From JAAFHN01 sp031421855 (GTDB taxonomy: Bacteria > Pseudomonadota > Gammaproteobacteria > Burkholderiales > Burkholderiaceae_C): a stretch of DNA of 64,000 nt. Made by a program: the position numbers and the translations under genes. The stretch spans positions 1-64,000 of the forward strand of contig JANOPN010000182.1 in the NCBI GenBank assembly GCA_031421855.1. The letters run 5' to 3'. Of this stretch, positions 27,368 through 36,354 are shown in pieces; the stretch's first letter is position 1, and every line of letters begins with the position of its first letter. A model generated the notes under the pieces. The model had not been told where the DNA came from, ran no database searches, and was given only the letters and a program-made list of their open reading frames with translations.

Positions 27368-28627
27368 TCAGCGCGGATTGCTGAACCGGTCACCCACGCG
27401 CAGGGCATCGTTCACCACCAACACCAGGCCGTATGACACCTTGTCAAAGGCCCTGAACACCATCACCAAGCCGTTGCGCTCGTCGGGCAGTTTGAGGTTG
27501 TCAGCCGTGCGAACAGGTTGGGTTTTGTCTGAGATTCGTTGGCCATCGGTGATCAGGGCGAGCACGTGGCCTCGCTCCAAGCCGTCAGCCGCGCCTTTGT
27601 TGAGCACGACCACTTGGTTTTGGGTGATGAGGCTTGAGGTTGCACCGTAAACCGAGACGATTTGCCCCGCGATCGGGTTCGAAGGCGCGCGAGGTGAAAA
27701 TTGCAAAAACTCACGGGCCGGCTCTGGCACCAAGCGGTCACCGACTCGCGCCTCTTGCAGTGACTGCGTCATGTCAATCGTCGCGGGCACGACTTCGCTG
27801 ACGACCTTGCCGTCTTTGCCGGTTGATTCGCGAACGCCTTCGCCGCGCACCAAGTCGCCACGTCCGACGTATTCAGCTTCGTAAGCCAACACTGCGCCGG
27901 TAGTGGGGTCGCGCAGCGGCGTGGCGTTTCGCACGATGCGCAAATCGGGCGCACTTGCAGCGCCGGTGACTAATCCCTTGCCGTCGGTGCTGCGGGCATA
28001 AAACCGATCGCCTTTGGACAACAACACGCGACCCTCTTGGGTTGCGACGATGCGCGGCGCTGCGTCTAACTCGCCTTCGGCAAAAACCAGCGGCTGAGCC
28101 AAAAACGGCTCCAATTGGCGAACCGAAATCGTTGGGATGCCGCTGTCTTTGAGTGACTCAAACCGCGTTCGCGGCGACACCTTGACGACGGCGGGTTTCT
28201 CTGCGGTGGCCTTCTCGGAGCCCGCCACACGCAACCGTGCGCGGCCGTTTGACTTGTCAAGCACCAGCACTTGGCCGGGGTAGATGCGATGCGGGTTGCG
28301 AATTTCTTCAAAATTCATGCCCCACAACTCAGGCCAGCGCCAAGGGCTGGTGAGGTACAAGGTCGAAATCGCCCAAAGGGTGTCGCCCGACTTGATGGTG
28401 TAGCGCTCAGGTGCGGTTGGCGAGAGGTCTGACAATGCGACACCGGCCTGCGCCACTTGCGCAGCCGTGCTGCGCTGGTTGGGCGTGGTGACAAACTGCG
28501 CGTTCGCGCTGTTGGCCCAGCCCAAACCGATGGCGGTAGCGATGACGGCAGCGGTTGCGAACAGGCTCGCACTGGCCGCCAGCCAAGTGGCGGGCGTTGG
28601 TTGCAACACGGCGTGTGACTTTGTCAT
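27368..28627 (-). CDS. Exported LysM-domain protein upstream of dprA
   Basis: A 419-residue protein with an N-terminal hydrophobic segment (about 18-42, cleavable or anchor) and one LysM peptidoglycan-binding domain (about 75-125: YTIKSGDTLWAISTLYLTSPWRWPELW, then NPHRIYPGQVLVL). The rest is a beta-rich region (about 150-415) of the kind found in this conserved neighbour of dprA in Burkholderiales. ATG 28627 is preferred to ATG 28654 since GAGGA lies 10 bp before it. Divergent from def. Confidence 0.9.
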   Translation of the reverse strand: MTKSHAVLQPTPATWLAASASLFATAAVIATAIGLGWANSANAQFVTTPNQRSTAAQVAQAGVALSDLSPTAPERYTIKSGDTLWAISTLYLTSPWRWPELWGMNFEEIRNPHRIYPGQVLVLDKSNGRARLRVAGSEKATAEKPAVVKVSPRTRFESLKDSGIPTISVRQLEPFLAQPLVFAEGELDAAPRIVATQEGRVLLSKGDRFYARSTDGKGLVTGAASAPDLRIVRNATPLRDPTTGAVLAYEAEYVGRGDLVRGEGVRESTGKDGKVVSEVVPATIDMTQSLQEARVGDRLVPEPAREFLQFSPRAPSNPIAGQIVSVYGATSSLITQNQVVVLNKGAADGLERGHVLALITDGQRISDKTQPVRTADNLKLPDERNGLVMVFRAFDKVSYGLVLVVNDALRVGDRFSNPR

Positions 28628-28788
28628 GGGAGATTTTCCTCGGAGCAACTTCATATTTTGCCTTCAATTGTCGACTCAAACCATTGATTCAGCAAGGTTT
28701 TTGGGTTTTTGGTGACCCAAATGCAACGACGACCCCGCGTGAGGTTGCCACAATTTGCGAAAATACGGGTTTGCAGCTGGTTCAACAC

Positions 28789-29307
28789 ATGCTCACCATC
28801 CTTCAGTACCCAGACCCCCGACTACACACCGTGGCGCGCGCGGTCGATTTTTCCATAGTCAGTGCGACAGCTCGCATGGCGGATCTCACGCGCGATCTGT
28901 TTGAGGCCATGTACGATGCCAACGGCATTGGCTTGGCCGCCACGCAGGTCAATGTGCATGAGCGAGTCATCGTCATCGATGTCAGCGAGGCGCGCAACGA
29001 GCCGCGCGTGCTCATCAATCCCGAGTTGATTGCTGTGAGTGCAGAGCGTCAAAAAGCCGAAGAAGGCTGCCTGAGCGTGCCCGGCATTTATGACGGGGTG
29101 GAGCGCGCGTTGAGCGTGCGGGTGCGTGCCATGGATGTCAATGGCAAAGCCCAAGAATTCGATGCTGACGGCTTGCTTGCCGTGTGCGTCCAACATGAAA
29201 TGGACCACCTGCAGGGCAAGGTGTTTGTTGAGTACTTGTCGCCCTTGAAGCGAAATCGCATCAAAACCAAGCTCCAAAAAGCCCAGCGAGAAGCTGCGCG
29301 TGGGTGA
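28789..29307 (+). CDS. def: Peptide deformylase
   Basis: A 172-residue enzyme that removes the formyl group from the N-terminal Met of new proteins. All three metal-site motifs are present: GIGLAATQ, EEGCLSVPG (Cys ligand) and QHEMDHLQG (two His ligands and the catalytic Glu). ATG 28789 gives the standard N terminus MLTILQYPDPRL; the open frame runs further upstream without family resemblance. fmt follows with 40 bp between, the normal def-fmt pairing. Confidence 0.96.
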   Translation: MLTILQYPDPRLHTVARAVDFSIVSATARMADLTRDLFEAMYDANGIGLAATQVNVHERVIVIDVSEARNEPRVLINPELIAVSAERQKAEEGCLSVPGIYDGVERALSVRVRAMDVNGKAQEFDADGLLAVCVQHEMDHLQGKVFVEYLSPLKRNRIKTKLQKAQREAARG

Positions 29308-29347
29308 TATCGGTGCCCACGCTGCACCCACGCTGACCTTGGCAGGC

Positions 29348-30340
29348 ATGCGGGTGGGGTTTGCTGGCACGCCTGAGTTTGCCGCCACGGCCCTCCAAGC
29401 CATCCTCGCGGCTGGTGCAACCGTCCCCTTGGTGCTGACGCAGCCTGACCGACCAGCGGGTCGGGGCATGAAGTTAAGCGCCTCTGCCGTCAAAACCTTG
29501 GCGTTAACCCACGGTTTGGACGTCATTCAGCCTCGAAGCCTGCGCCTAGATGGCAAGTACCGCGATGACGCCGTTTCAGCACAGTCGGCTCTTGAAGCCG
29601 CCCGATTGGATGCCTTGGTGGTCGCCGCTTACGGCTTGATTTTGCCGATGTGGGTGCTGAACACGCCGCGTTTGGGTTGTTTCAACATCCACGGATCCCT
29701 GCTTCCGCGCTGGCGCGGAGCTGCGCCGATTCACCGCGCGATTGAGGCGGGCGACGTTGAGTCAGGCATCACCATCATGCAAATGGATGCCGGGTTGGAT
29801 ACGGGCGACATGCTCGCCATGCAAAGTGTGAGCATCGGCGCAAACGAGAACACCGCGCAGCTTCATGACCGCCTGAGCGCTCTGGGTGCTGAGATGATGG
29901 TTGCCACGTTGGCCGTCGCTCGAGATCGCAAGCTGATCCCGGTGGTGCAACCTGCAGACGGCGCAGGCGTGACGTATGCGCACAAAGTCGATAAGTCCGA
30001 GGCGAATTTGGACTGGTCGCGCGGTGCGGACGAATTGGCGCGACAGGTGCGCGCATTCAACCCCAGTCCTGGCGCGTGGACGAGTCGCGAGCTGCGTGCA
30101 GATGCGTCGGCTGAGGTGTGGAAGATCTGGGATTGCTATGTTATCAATAGCAGTGAAGTCAATGAATCCGGTGAGCAAGGGCGAATAATTCATCAAAATG
30201 GCTCTGAAATGGCTGTTTTGTGTGTCCGTGGCCGCTTGGGGCTCGCGGTGTTGCAGCGCGCGGGTGGCAAGCGGCTCGGCGTGGCCGACTTTTTGCGCGG
30301 CGTGGTACTGGGTCCCAACGAGAGATTGGTCATGCTTTGA
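29348..30340 (+). CDS. fmt: Methionyl-tRNA formyltransferase
   Basis: A 330-residue enzyme that formylates the initiator Met-tRNA. The N-terminal domain has MRVGFAGTPEFAA, the active-site region NIHGSLLPRWRGAAPIHRAI and MDAGLDTGDML. The C-terminal OB-like domain ends with LAVLQRAGGKRLGVADFLRG. Between VWKIWDC and AVLCVRG it carries about 22 extra residues (VINSSEVNESGEQGRII) read from an R65 copy at 30139-30201; this replaces the variable strand region present in relatives. ATG 29348 gives the normal N terminus; an upstream GTG at 29300 overlaps the def stop. Confidence 0.95.
   Translation: MRVGFAGTPEFAATALQAILAAGATVPLVLTQPDRPAGRGMKLSASAVKTLALTHGLDVIQPRSLRLDGKYRDDAVSAQSALEAARLDALVVAAYGLILPMWVLNTPRLGCFNIHGSLLPRWRGAAPIHRAIEAGDVESGITIMQMDAGLDTGDMLAMQSVSIGANENTAQLHDRLSALGAEMMVATLAVARDRKLIPVVQPADGAGVTYAHKVDKSEANLDWSRGADELARQVRAFNPSPGAWTSRELRADASAEVWKIWDCYVINSSEVNESGEQGRIIHQNGSEMAVLCVRGRLGLAVLQRAGGKRLGVADFLRGVVLGPNERLVML
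30139..30201 (+). repeat. R65 repeat copy 6, inside fmt
   Basis: Reads TATCAATAGCAGTGAAGTCA then ATGAATCCGGTGAGCAAGGG and ends TTCATCAAAATGG. Its frame differs by one base from that used in dprA, chrA and the aminotransferase, so the encoded peptide differs (INSSEVNESGEQGR). Confidence 0.8.
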
Positions 30341-30381
30341 GTCTGATATCCGCCGGGTCCAGCTGGTTTTTGTTGCGCGAC

Positions 30382-31107
30382 ATGGCCCATCCAGCCTTCA
30401 AAACTGGGGTCAAGTCGGCGCTCAGCGCTTCGCTCGGAACCGCAGCGTGGGGCTTGATGACGGGCGTGGCGACCATGAACAGCTCGCTGTCACTGACCGA
30501 GAGCTTGCTGATGTGCGTGCTCGTGTTTGCTGGCAGCTCCCAACTCGCCACCTTGCCGCTGTTGGTTGCAGGCGCGCCGATCTGGGTTGTTTTGGCGACC
30601 GCTTTGTGCGTTAACCTGCGATTTGTCGTGTTTTCCGTGCATTTGCGACCGTATTTGATGCACTTGCCGCTGCATGAGCGCTTATTCAAGGGTTACTTGT
30701 GCGCCGACATGAGCTACATGATTTTTGTGAACCAGTTCGATCACCGCGACGCCACGCCTGAACACCGCGCCGAGCAAATGGCGTTTTTCAGTGGCAACTG
30801 CGTGTGCGTGTGGGTCAGCTGGATCGTGCCGAGTTTGCTTGGCATGGCTTTGTCTCAGGTCATTCCCCTGAGTTGGGGCGTTGGGTTTGCGGGCACGTTG
30901 GCCTTGCTTGGCATCATGTGTTCGCTGGCGAACGACCGGCTGCGGTGGCTGTCAGTGGGTGTTGCCGGATCAGCCGCAGTCGCAGCGTATGCCTTGCCGC
31001 TCAAACTTAATATTTTGTTGGCGATTGCCGCAGCCACCGTGGTTTGCTTGACGCTGCAAACCGCGTTGAGCAAAACCGACGCATCAAAGGCTGACGCGGC
31101 TCCATGA
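30382..31107 (+). CDS. azlC: AzlC family amino acid exporter subunit
   Basis: A 241-residue membrane protein of the AzlC family, large partner of a two-protein system that exports branched-chain amino acids or their analogues. Conserved features are GLMTGVATMNSSLSL, VFAGSSQLATLPLL and NLRFVVFSVHLRPYL. The start is taken as ATG 30382, leaving about 40 bp after fmt; earlier frames overlap fmt. Its stop overlaps the azlD start (ATGA), so the two are translated together. Confidence 0.88.
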   Translation: MAHPAFKTGVKSALSASLGTAAWGLMTGVATMNSSLSLTESLLMCVLVFAGSSQLATLPLLVAGAPIWVVLATALCVNLRFVVFSVHLRPYLMHLPLHERLFKGYLCADMSYMIFVNQFDHRDATPEHRAEQMAFFSGNCVCVWVSWIVPSLLGMALSQVIPLSWGVGFAGTLALLGIMCSLANDRLRWLSVGVAGSAAVAAYALPLKLNILLAIAAATVVCLTLQTALSKTDASKADAAP

Positions 31108-31448
31108 ACGAAGCGCAAGTCACCGATTTTTGGACCATCGTCACCATTTTTGGGGTTGCGGTGATCACCGTGGTCACGCGCGCGTTCTTCTTCTTGAGCG
31201 ACCGAGCCTGGACGCTACCGCCTTGGGTGGAGCGCGGCTTGTCGTTTGCGCCACTGGCCGCGTTGGCGGCTGTGGTTGTGCCCGAAGTCGTCATGAGCCA
31301 AGGTGCGCTGGTTTCGACTTGGCAAGATGCCCGCATTATTGGTGCCTTGGCGGGTGTGGCGTACTTCTACGCGTGGCGCGGCATTTTGGGCACGATTTTG
31401 GCTGGAATGGCGGTTTTCCTGCCGCTTCGCTTGTTATTGGGGTGGTGA
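31104..31448 (+). CDS. azlD: AzlD family amino acid exporter subunit
   Basis: A 114-residue protein with four hydrophobic segments and the family pattern VVTRAFFFLSDRAWTLPPWVERGLSFAPLAALAAVVVPEV. It is the small partner of AzlC. The ATG overlaps the azlC stop by 4 bp. Its 3' end overlaps by 15 bp with the convergent Crp-like gene. Confidence 0.88.
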   Translation: MNEAQVTDFWTIVTIFGVAVITVVTRAFFFLSDRAWTLPPWVERGLSFAPLAALAAVVVPEVVMSQGALVSTWQDARIIGALAGVAYFYAWRGILGTILAGMAVFLPLRLLLGW

Positions 31449-32111
31449 GGCTTTCGCGCGCTTGGTCTTGCGAGCTTGCGCCGGGCCAATGCCAAAGTGG
31501 GTGCGAATTCGACCCAAATGCACGGTTGTGATGCCCATGTACGATGCCAACACATGCTTGGGGAGTTTGTCGACCATCCAAGGCGTGTCGCTGCGCATGG
31601 CGTCGAAGCGCGCAGTTGGCGAGCTACCGTGCAAGGTGTCAAAACGATCGCTGTTGCGCTTGAAGTCGCTCAACATCGCGGGCTGGAGTGCATCGTGCAG
31701 TTCGCGAGCGTCGCCGTGTTGCGCCTCGGCGGCTCGCAACAGGCGACTTGCCGGAATGCACAAAACCGTTGCCGAATCAACCGCGGCGATGCCGTGTTTG
31801 CTCGGCGTTTGTTCAATGATCGAGGCCCAAAGCACGGCCGGGGTACCGGCCGTCATCACGTCGCAGATGACTTCTTTGCCGCTGGCATCAACAAAGTAGC
31901 GGCTGACAACACCCGCGAGCGGCAAAAACGCGTGGGTAGCCACCTCGCCACAACCCAGCAGTGACTCGCCGCGGCGTGCAGCGCGTACCGACAACGCACC
32001 ATCGGCATTGTCCAAAAGGGCAGCAAAGGCGGGGTAGAGCTCCAGCGCACGGGCGAGTTGATTCGCATGAATCGCGCTTGAATCGGGCACAGAAGGCGTA
32101 TTTTTTTGCAT
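31434..32111 (-). CDS. Crp/Fnr family transcriptional regulator
   Basis: A 225-residue protein with an N-terminal cupin-like cNMP-binding-type domain (about 35-125, with RRGESLLGCGEVATHAFLPLAGVVSRYFVD) and a C-terminal winged helix whose core is LPKHVLASYMGITTVHLGRIRTHFG. There are no Cys clusters like those of Fnr and no clear cAMP-contact residues, so the signal is unknown. ATG 32111 is the likely start; the open frame extends 23 codons further upstream. The tail is basic. Confidence 0.82.
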   Translation of the reverse strand: MQKNTPSVPDSSAIHANQLARALELYPAFAALLDNADGALSVRAARRGESLLGCGEVATHAFLPLAGVVSRYFVDASGKEVICDVMTAGTPAVLWASIIEQTPSKHGIAAVDSATVLCIPASRLLRAAEAQHGDARELHDALQPAMLSDFKRNSDRFDTLHGSSPTARFDAMRSDTPWMVDKLPKHVLASYMGITTVHLGRIRTHFGIGPAQARKTKRAKASPPQ

Positions 32112-32318
32112 GGAAAGATTGTGCTGGCAAGGGGAAAAATCAAACCAAATGTTTGAATTTTCCGGATGAATCCATTCCATAAATGAGACTTATTGCTCAA
32201 ATCTGTGGGGTAATTGCGTCGTCAATGTTGCGCCTCACCAATCGATGCCACAAAGCCTTTGTGGGCGCATGCCCGACAATCAGCGCCATCGATAAACCCA
32301 ACTGGAACCGATCGCCCC

Positions 32319-33512
32319 ATGAAGACCCTTCGTTTTTCTGACCTGTGTGCCAACGGCCAAGTCGCCACCAAACGGGTGTTCATCCGAGCCGATCTGAACG
32401 TGCCGCAAGACGACACCGGTGCCATCACCGAAGACACCCGCATCCGCGCCTCGGTGCCTTGCATTCAAATGGCGCTCAAGGCTGGCGCGGCCGTCATGGT
32501 GACGTCGCATTTGGGGCGACCGACCGAGGGAGAATTCAAACCCGAAGACAGTTTGGCCCCTGTTGCCAGGCGGTTGGCAGAGCTGCTGGGCCAAGACGTA
32601 CCCCTGCTCAGCGACTGGACGGGCGGCGTCGCTGTCCAGCCGGGGCAGGTGGTTTTGCTGGAGAACTGCCGCGTCAACCTCGGCGAGAAGAAAAACAGCG
32701 ACGATTTGGCCCGCCGAATGGCCGCGCTTTGCGACATCTACGTCAACGATGCCTTTGGCACCGCGCACCGTGCCGAAGCCAGTACCCACGGCATCGCCAA
32801 GTTTGCACCCATTGCTTGCGCTGGCCCGTTGCTCAGCGCGGAGATCGATGCCATTACCCAAGCGTTGGCCAGCCCCAAGCGCCCTTTGGTCGCCATCGTC
32901 GCGGGCTCAAAAGTGTCGACCAAGCTCACGATTTTGAAGAGCTTGGCGGCTAAGGTTGACCAACTGGTCGTCGGCGGTGGCATCGCCAACACCTTCATGC
33001 TCGCAGCGGGCTTGCCCATCGGCAAGAGTTTGGCCGAGCCCAATTTGCTGGGTGAGGCCAAAGACGTGATGGCGATGATGCAAGCGCGAGGCGCTGGCGT
33101 GCCCATTCCCGTCGATGTCGTTACGGCCAAAACCTTCGCTGCTGACGCGCCCGCAACAACCCGTGCGGCAAGCGAAGTCGAGGCCGACGATTTGATTTTG
33201 GACATTGGCCCGCAAACCGCCCAACAACTCGCCGACGTGCTCAAAAGCGCCGGCACGATCGTGTGGAACGGGCCGGTGGGCGTGTTTGAATTTGATGCGT
33301 TTGCCCACGGCACCCAAACCATTGCCGAAGCGGTGGCGGCCAGTTCGGCGTTTTCAATCGCAGGCGGTGGCGACACCTTAGCCGCGATTGCCAAATACGG
33401 CATCACGGATCAGGTGAGCTACATCTCAACTGGCGGTGGCGCGTTTTTAGAGATCTTGGAAGGCAAAACCCTGCCTGCGCTGGAGATTTTGATGGCGCGC
33501 GCATCCAATTGA
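32319..33512 (+). CDS. pgk: Phosphoglycerate kinase
   Basis: A 397-residue glycolytic and gluconeogenic enzyme that transfers phosphate between 1,3-bisphosphoglycerate and ADP. Key motifs: RVFIRADLNVPQD, TSHLGRPTEG, NDAFGTAHRAEAST, GSKVSTKLTIL, VWNGPVGVFE and the nucleotide-binding GGGDTLAA, where Thr replaces the more usual Ser. ATG 32319 gives the standard start MKTLRFSD; the upstream extension has no family resemblance. In related genomes pyruvate kinase often follows; here a small ORF and a structured region follow instead. Confidence 0.95.
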   Translation: MKTLRFSDLCANGQVATKRVFIRADLNVPQDDTGAITEDTRIRASVPCIQMALKAGAAVMVTSHLGRPTEGEFKPEDSLAPVARRLAELLGQDVPLLSDWTGGVAVQPGQVVLLENCRVNLGEKKNSDDLARRMAALCDIYVNDAFGTAHRAEASTHGIAKFAPIACAGPLLSAEIDAITQALASPKRPLVAIVAGSKVSTKLTILKSLAAKVDQLVVGGGIANTFMLAAGLPIGKSLAEPNLLGEAKDVMAMMQARGAGVPIPVDVVTAKTFAADAPATTRAASEVEADDLILDIGPQTAQQLADVLKSAGTIVWNGPVGVFEFDAFAHGTQTIAEAVAASSAFSIAGGGDTLAAIAKYGITDQVSYISTGGGAFLEILEGKTLPALEILMARASN

Positions 33513-33672
33513 GGCGTGCCTATGCAACGCTTGCATAAAGAACTTGAGTTGATCTAGGGTTTACCCTTAAAATCAAAGTGTCCGAGCCAATTTGCTTGGG
33601 CGCCACCGGGTGACTCGCTCGGTTGGCGATTGCGGCCGTAAAAAGTGCCGCTTGAAGCGAAAGCGACACACC

Positions 33673-33855
33673 ATGTTCAAAGCCTTGCAAAATCTGATCT
33701 CTGCAACCCCCGCAGCACCGACATTGGGCCGTGCCAAACGCGTCAGCCCGGCCCGCCGCCTGATGGAAGCCGCGCAAAACCGCGCTGCCCACGACCCGCG
33801 CGCTGCTCAAGAGCTGCGTTCGGCCGCCATCGCTCAGTTATCGGTCGTTCGCTGA
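33673..33855 (+). CDS. Small hypothetical protein, 60 residues
   Basis: Starts at ATG 33673 behind an AAGCGAAAGCG stretch and encodes a basic, helical protein with RVSPARRLMEAAQNRA and DPRAAQELRSAAIAQLSV. The composition is that of a real protein, and small proteins with an SPARRLMEAA-like block occur in related bacteria as far as I recall. It lies 160 bp after pgk, with the structured region directly downstream. Function unknown; no membrane segment. Confidence 0.55.
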   Translation: MFKALQNLISATPAAPTLGRAKRVSPARRLMEAAQNRAAHDPRAAQELRSAAIAQLSVVR

Positions 33856-33870
33856 CCCCGCTCAGAAAAG

Positions 33871-34107
33871 AAATTCGGTAACCGAAAAGCTTCTGGCACT
33901 GGCTTAGCGCATCTCAAGCCCGATTTTCGGCGCTTGGTCGCATTGCGCTCGCCAAACCGTTTGCGGTTTTGCACACTCATGCCAATGCTTGTGAATCAAC
34001 ATTCATGAACAGCTTTTCGGTTTGCCCTCAGACAATGCCTTTCGAGCCGGCTTGTCTGCTTCATCCGCCACAACAACCGCGATCCGGTCGTTGTGGCGGT
34101 TTTTTTT
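33871..34107 (+). ncRNA. Candidate structured RNA or 3' UTR ending in a terminator
   Basis: This gene-free stretch holds several paired segments in series: AACCGAAAAGCT at 33880-33891 can pair with AGCTTTTCGGTT at 34011-34022; inside that, AAACCG/CGGTTT form a hairpin at 33954-33969; then CAGACAA with GCC pairs GGC with TTGTCTG at 34029-34058; then comes a strong terminator hairpin. The order on the + strand is that of a small RNA or a long structured 3' UTR. It could belong to the transcript of the small ORF or have its own promoter, which I could not identify. No known RNA family was recognised. Confidence 0.4.
34065..34107 (+). terminator. Rho-independent terminator, + strand
   Basis: A 15-bp stem with one mismatch (CCGCCACAACAACCG / CGGTCGTTGTGGCGG), a 5-base loop and eight T residues. 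The T run overlaps the complement of the pckG stop codon, so the terminator serves the + strand rather than pckG. Confidence 0.85.
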
Positions 34108-36010
34108 AGGCCAAGCTCGCCGTCAATTTCGCCTTGGTGTCGATCAAGGCTTGCGGCATGTGGTGTTTGAGTTGGTCAAACAGCGCGTCGTGCAGCTTGA
34201 GCTCGGCTTGCCACTGAATTTTGTCGATGGAGGTCACGCTGTCAAATTGCGCAGCGTTGAAGTCGATGCCGCTCCAGTTGATCGATCCAAACGTCGGGCT
34301 CACACCCATGATGTGGTCCACGCCGTCGGCTGCGGCCGCCTCGCCTTCAATGCGGTCAATCATCCACTTCAGCACGCGCATGTTGTCGCCGTAGCCTGGC
34401 CACACAAACTTGCCGTCGTCGCCTTTGCGAAACCAGTTGGTCGTATAAATCGACGGCAGCGTCGCGCCGCTTGCGCTTAGTTTGGCCCCAATGTCGAGCC
34501 AGTGTTGGAAATAGTCGCTCATGTTGTAGCCCATGAACGGCAGCATCGCAAACGGGTCGCGGCGCACAACGCCTTGCTGGCCAGCGGCCGCCGCCGTGGT
34601 CTCAGAGCCCATGGTCGCGGCCATGTACACGCCTTCGGTCCAGTTGCGCGCCTCGGTCACCAATGGCACGGTCGTTGAGCGGCGGCCGCCGAAGATGAAT
34701 GCGTCAATCTTCACGCCCTGAGCGTCGTCCCAAGCGGGGTCAAGCGCAGGGTTGTTGGTTGCAGCGACTGTGAAGCGCGCATTGGGGTGCGCTGCTTTGG
34801 CGCCGGTGGCCTTGGCGATCTCAGGTGTCCAGTCATTGCCTTGCCAATCAATCAAATGCGCGGGCAGCTGGTTGTTGTGGTCTTTTTCCATGCCCTCCCA
34901 CCACACGTCACCGTCGTCGGTCAGGGCAACATTGGTGAAAATCGTGTCGCGGGTCAGGCTTTTCATGCAGTTGGGGTTGGTTTGCATGTTGGTGCCTGGT
35001 GCGACGCCAAAGTAGCCCGCTTCGGGGTTGATCGCGCGCAACTCCAGCTGGCCATTGACACCCGCTTGGGGTTTGATCCAAGCGATGTCGTCGCCAATGG
35101 TGGTGACTTCCCAGCCCGTGAATGTGGCTGGTGGAATCAACATCGCAAAATTGGTCTTGCCGCATGCGCTGGGAAATGCCGCCGCGACGTGGTGCTTCTT
35201 GCCGCTGGGAGACTTCACGCCCAAAATCAGCATGTGTTCGGCAAGCCAACCTTGGTCGCGGCCCATGGTTGAGGCAATGCGCAGCGCAAAACATTTCTTA
35301 CCCAGCAGCGCGTTGCCGCCGTAGCCTGAGCCGTAGCTCCAAATTTCGCGGGTTTCGGGGTAGTGAACGATGTACTTGGTGGGGTTGCAAGGCCAGCTCA
35401 CGTCGGCTTGACCCGCCGCCAATGGCGCGCCCACGGTATGCACGCAGGGCACAAAGTCGCCGTCAGCGCCCAACACCTCATAGACCGACTGGCCCATGCG
35501 GGTCATGATTTTCATGTTGACCGCGACATATGCCGAATCAGACAGCTCGATGCCGATGTGGGCAATGCTGCTACCCAGCGGCCCCATCGAAAACGGCACC
35601 ACATACATGATGCGGCCCTTCATGCAGCCGTCAAATAGGGCCGCCTGTCCGTTTTGACCAAATTGGAGCAAGCCGCGCATGTCGGCAGGTGCCATCCAGT
35701 TGTTGGTTGGGCCTGCGTCGTCTTGGGTTGCGCTGCATATGTAGGTGCGGTCTTCAACCCGGGCCACGTCGGTCGGGTCGGAGCAGGCCAAGAAGCTGTT
35801 GGCACGTTTGGCGGGGTTAAGCCGTTTGAAAGTGCCTGCCGCGACCAGTTGGGCGCAAAGCCGGTCGTATTCAGCTTGGCTGCCGTCGCACCACACGACG
35901 GCGGTGGGCTTGCACAAAGCAGCCATGTCGTTAACCCACGCGATCAGGCGCGGGTGTTTGACGAAAGCGGGTGCTTGCACAGGCAAGCTTCCAATGACGG
36001 GTGAGTTCAT
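34106..36010 (-). CDS. pckG: Phosphoenolpyruvate carboxykinase (GTP)
   Basis: A 634-residue enzyme that converts oxaloacetate and GTP to phosphoenolpyruvate, first committed step of gluconeogenesis. The GTP type is clear from length and from FPSACGKTNFAM (P-loop with the reactive Cys), the Mn site region and FGGRRSTTVPLV. ATG 36010 has GGAG about 9 bp upstream. The leader upstream contains a perfect 13-bp inverted repeat (36039-36051 and 36123-36135) that could be an operator or an RNA hairpin. Convergent with the pgk side. Confidence 0.96.
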   Translation of the reverse strand: MNSPVIGSLPVQAPAFVKHPRLIAWVNDMAALCKPTAVVWCDGSQAEYDRLCAQLVAAGTFKRLNPAKRANSFLACSDPTDVARVEDRTYICSATQDDAGPTNNWMAPADMRGLLQFGQNGQAALFDGCMKGRIMYVVPFSMGPLGSSIAHIGIELSDSAYVAVNMKIMTRMGQSVYEVLGADGDFVPCVHTVGAPLAAGQADVSWPCNPTKYIVHYPETREIWSYGSGYGGNALLGKKCFALRIASTMGRDQGWLAEHMLILGVKSPSGKKHHVAAAFPSACGKTNFAMLIPPATFTGWEVTTIGDDIAWIKPQAGVNGQLELRAINPEAGYFGVAPGTNMQTNPNCMKSLTRDTIFTNVALTDDGDVWWEGMEKDHNNQLPAHLIDWQGNDWTPEIAKATGAKAAHPNARFTVAATNNPALDPAWDDAQGVKIDAFIFGGRRSTTVPLVTEARNWTEGVYMAATMGSETTAAAAGQQGVVRRDPFAMLPFMGYNMSDYFQHWLDIGAKLSASGATLPSIYTTNWFRKGDDGKFVWPGYGDNMRVLKWMIDRIEGEAAAADGVDHIMGVSPTFGSINWSGIDFNAAQFDSVTSIDKIQWQAELKLHDALFDQLKHHMPQALIDTKAKLTASLA

Positions 36011-36354
36011 GACAGGGCTCCGATGGTAAAAAATCTGCTTGTCAAAGGCGCTGACGAGCGCACAGATTTGTCTGGAAACCGCTGGGGTGCTGAGTCAGCA
36101 CCGGTTGAGGCAAAAACGTGCCGCGCCTTTGACAAATAGATTCATCAGTTCACGGGCTCAGTCGGCTCGGTGGCGGGCCGCAGATTCGGCGGCGGGCCAG
36201 GGGGTCGGCTAAGGAGGATCGATTTTAGAAAATCAAACGCCGAGTTACATCGCAGTTACGAAACAGGTCGCATGAAGCCATGCTTGGATTGCATAACCTG
36301 CCTCAAAGCAGTCGCTGCCGAGACATTCTCAAACTTTAGAGTGCTCGAAACAAC
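36011..36354. other. pckG leader region with a 13-bp inverted repeat
   Basis: No gene. TTGTCAAAGGCGC at 36039-36051 is exactly complementary to GCGCCTTTGACAA at 36123-36135, with 71 bp between, both upstream of pckG. The remaining 200 bp up to the small membrane protein gene show nothing I recognise. Confidence 0.55.

Noticed and set aside
33520..33536. Hairpin TATGCAA/TTGCATA after pgk as a terminator
   Set aside because: The stem is short, AT-rich and not followed by a T run; at most a weak structure.
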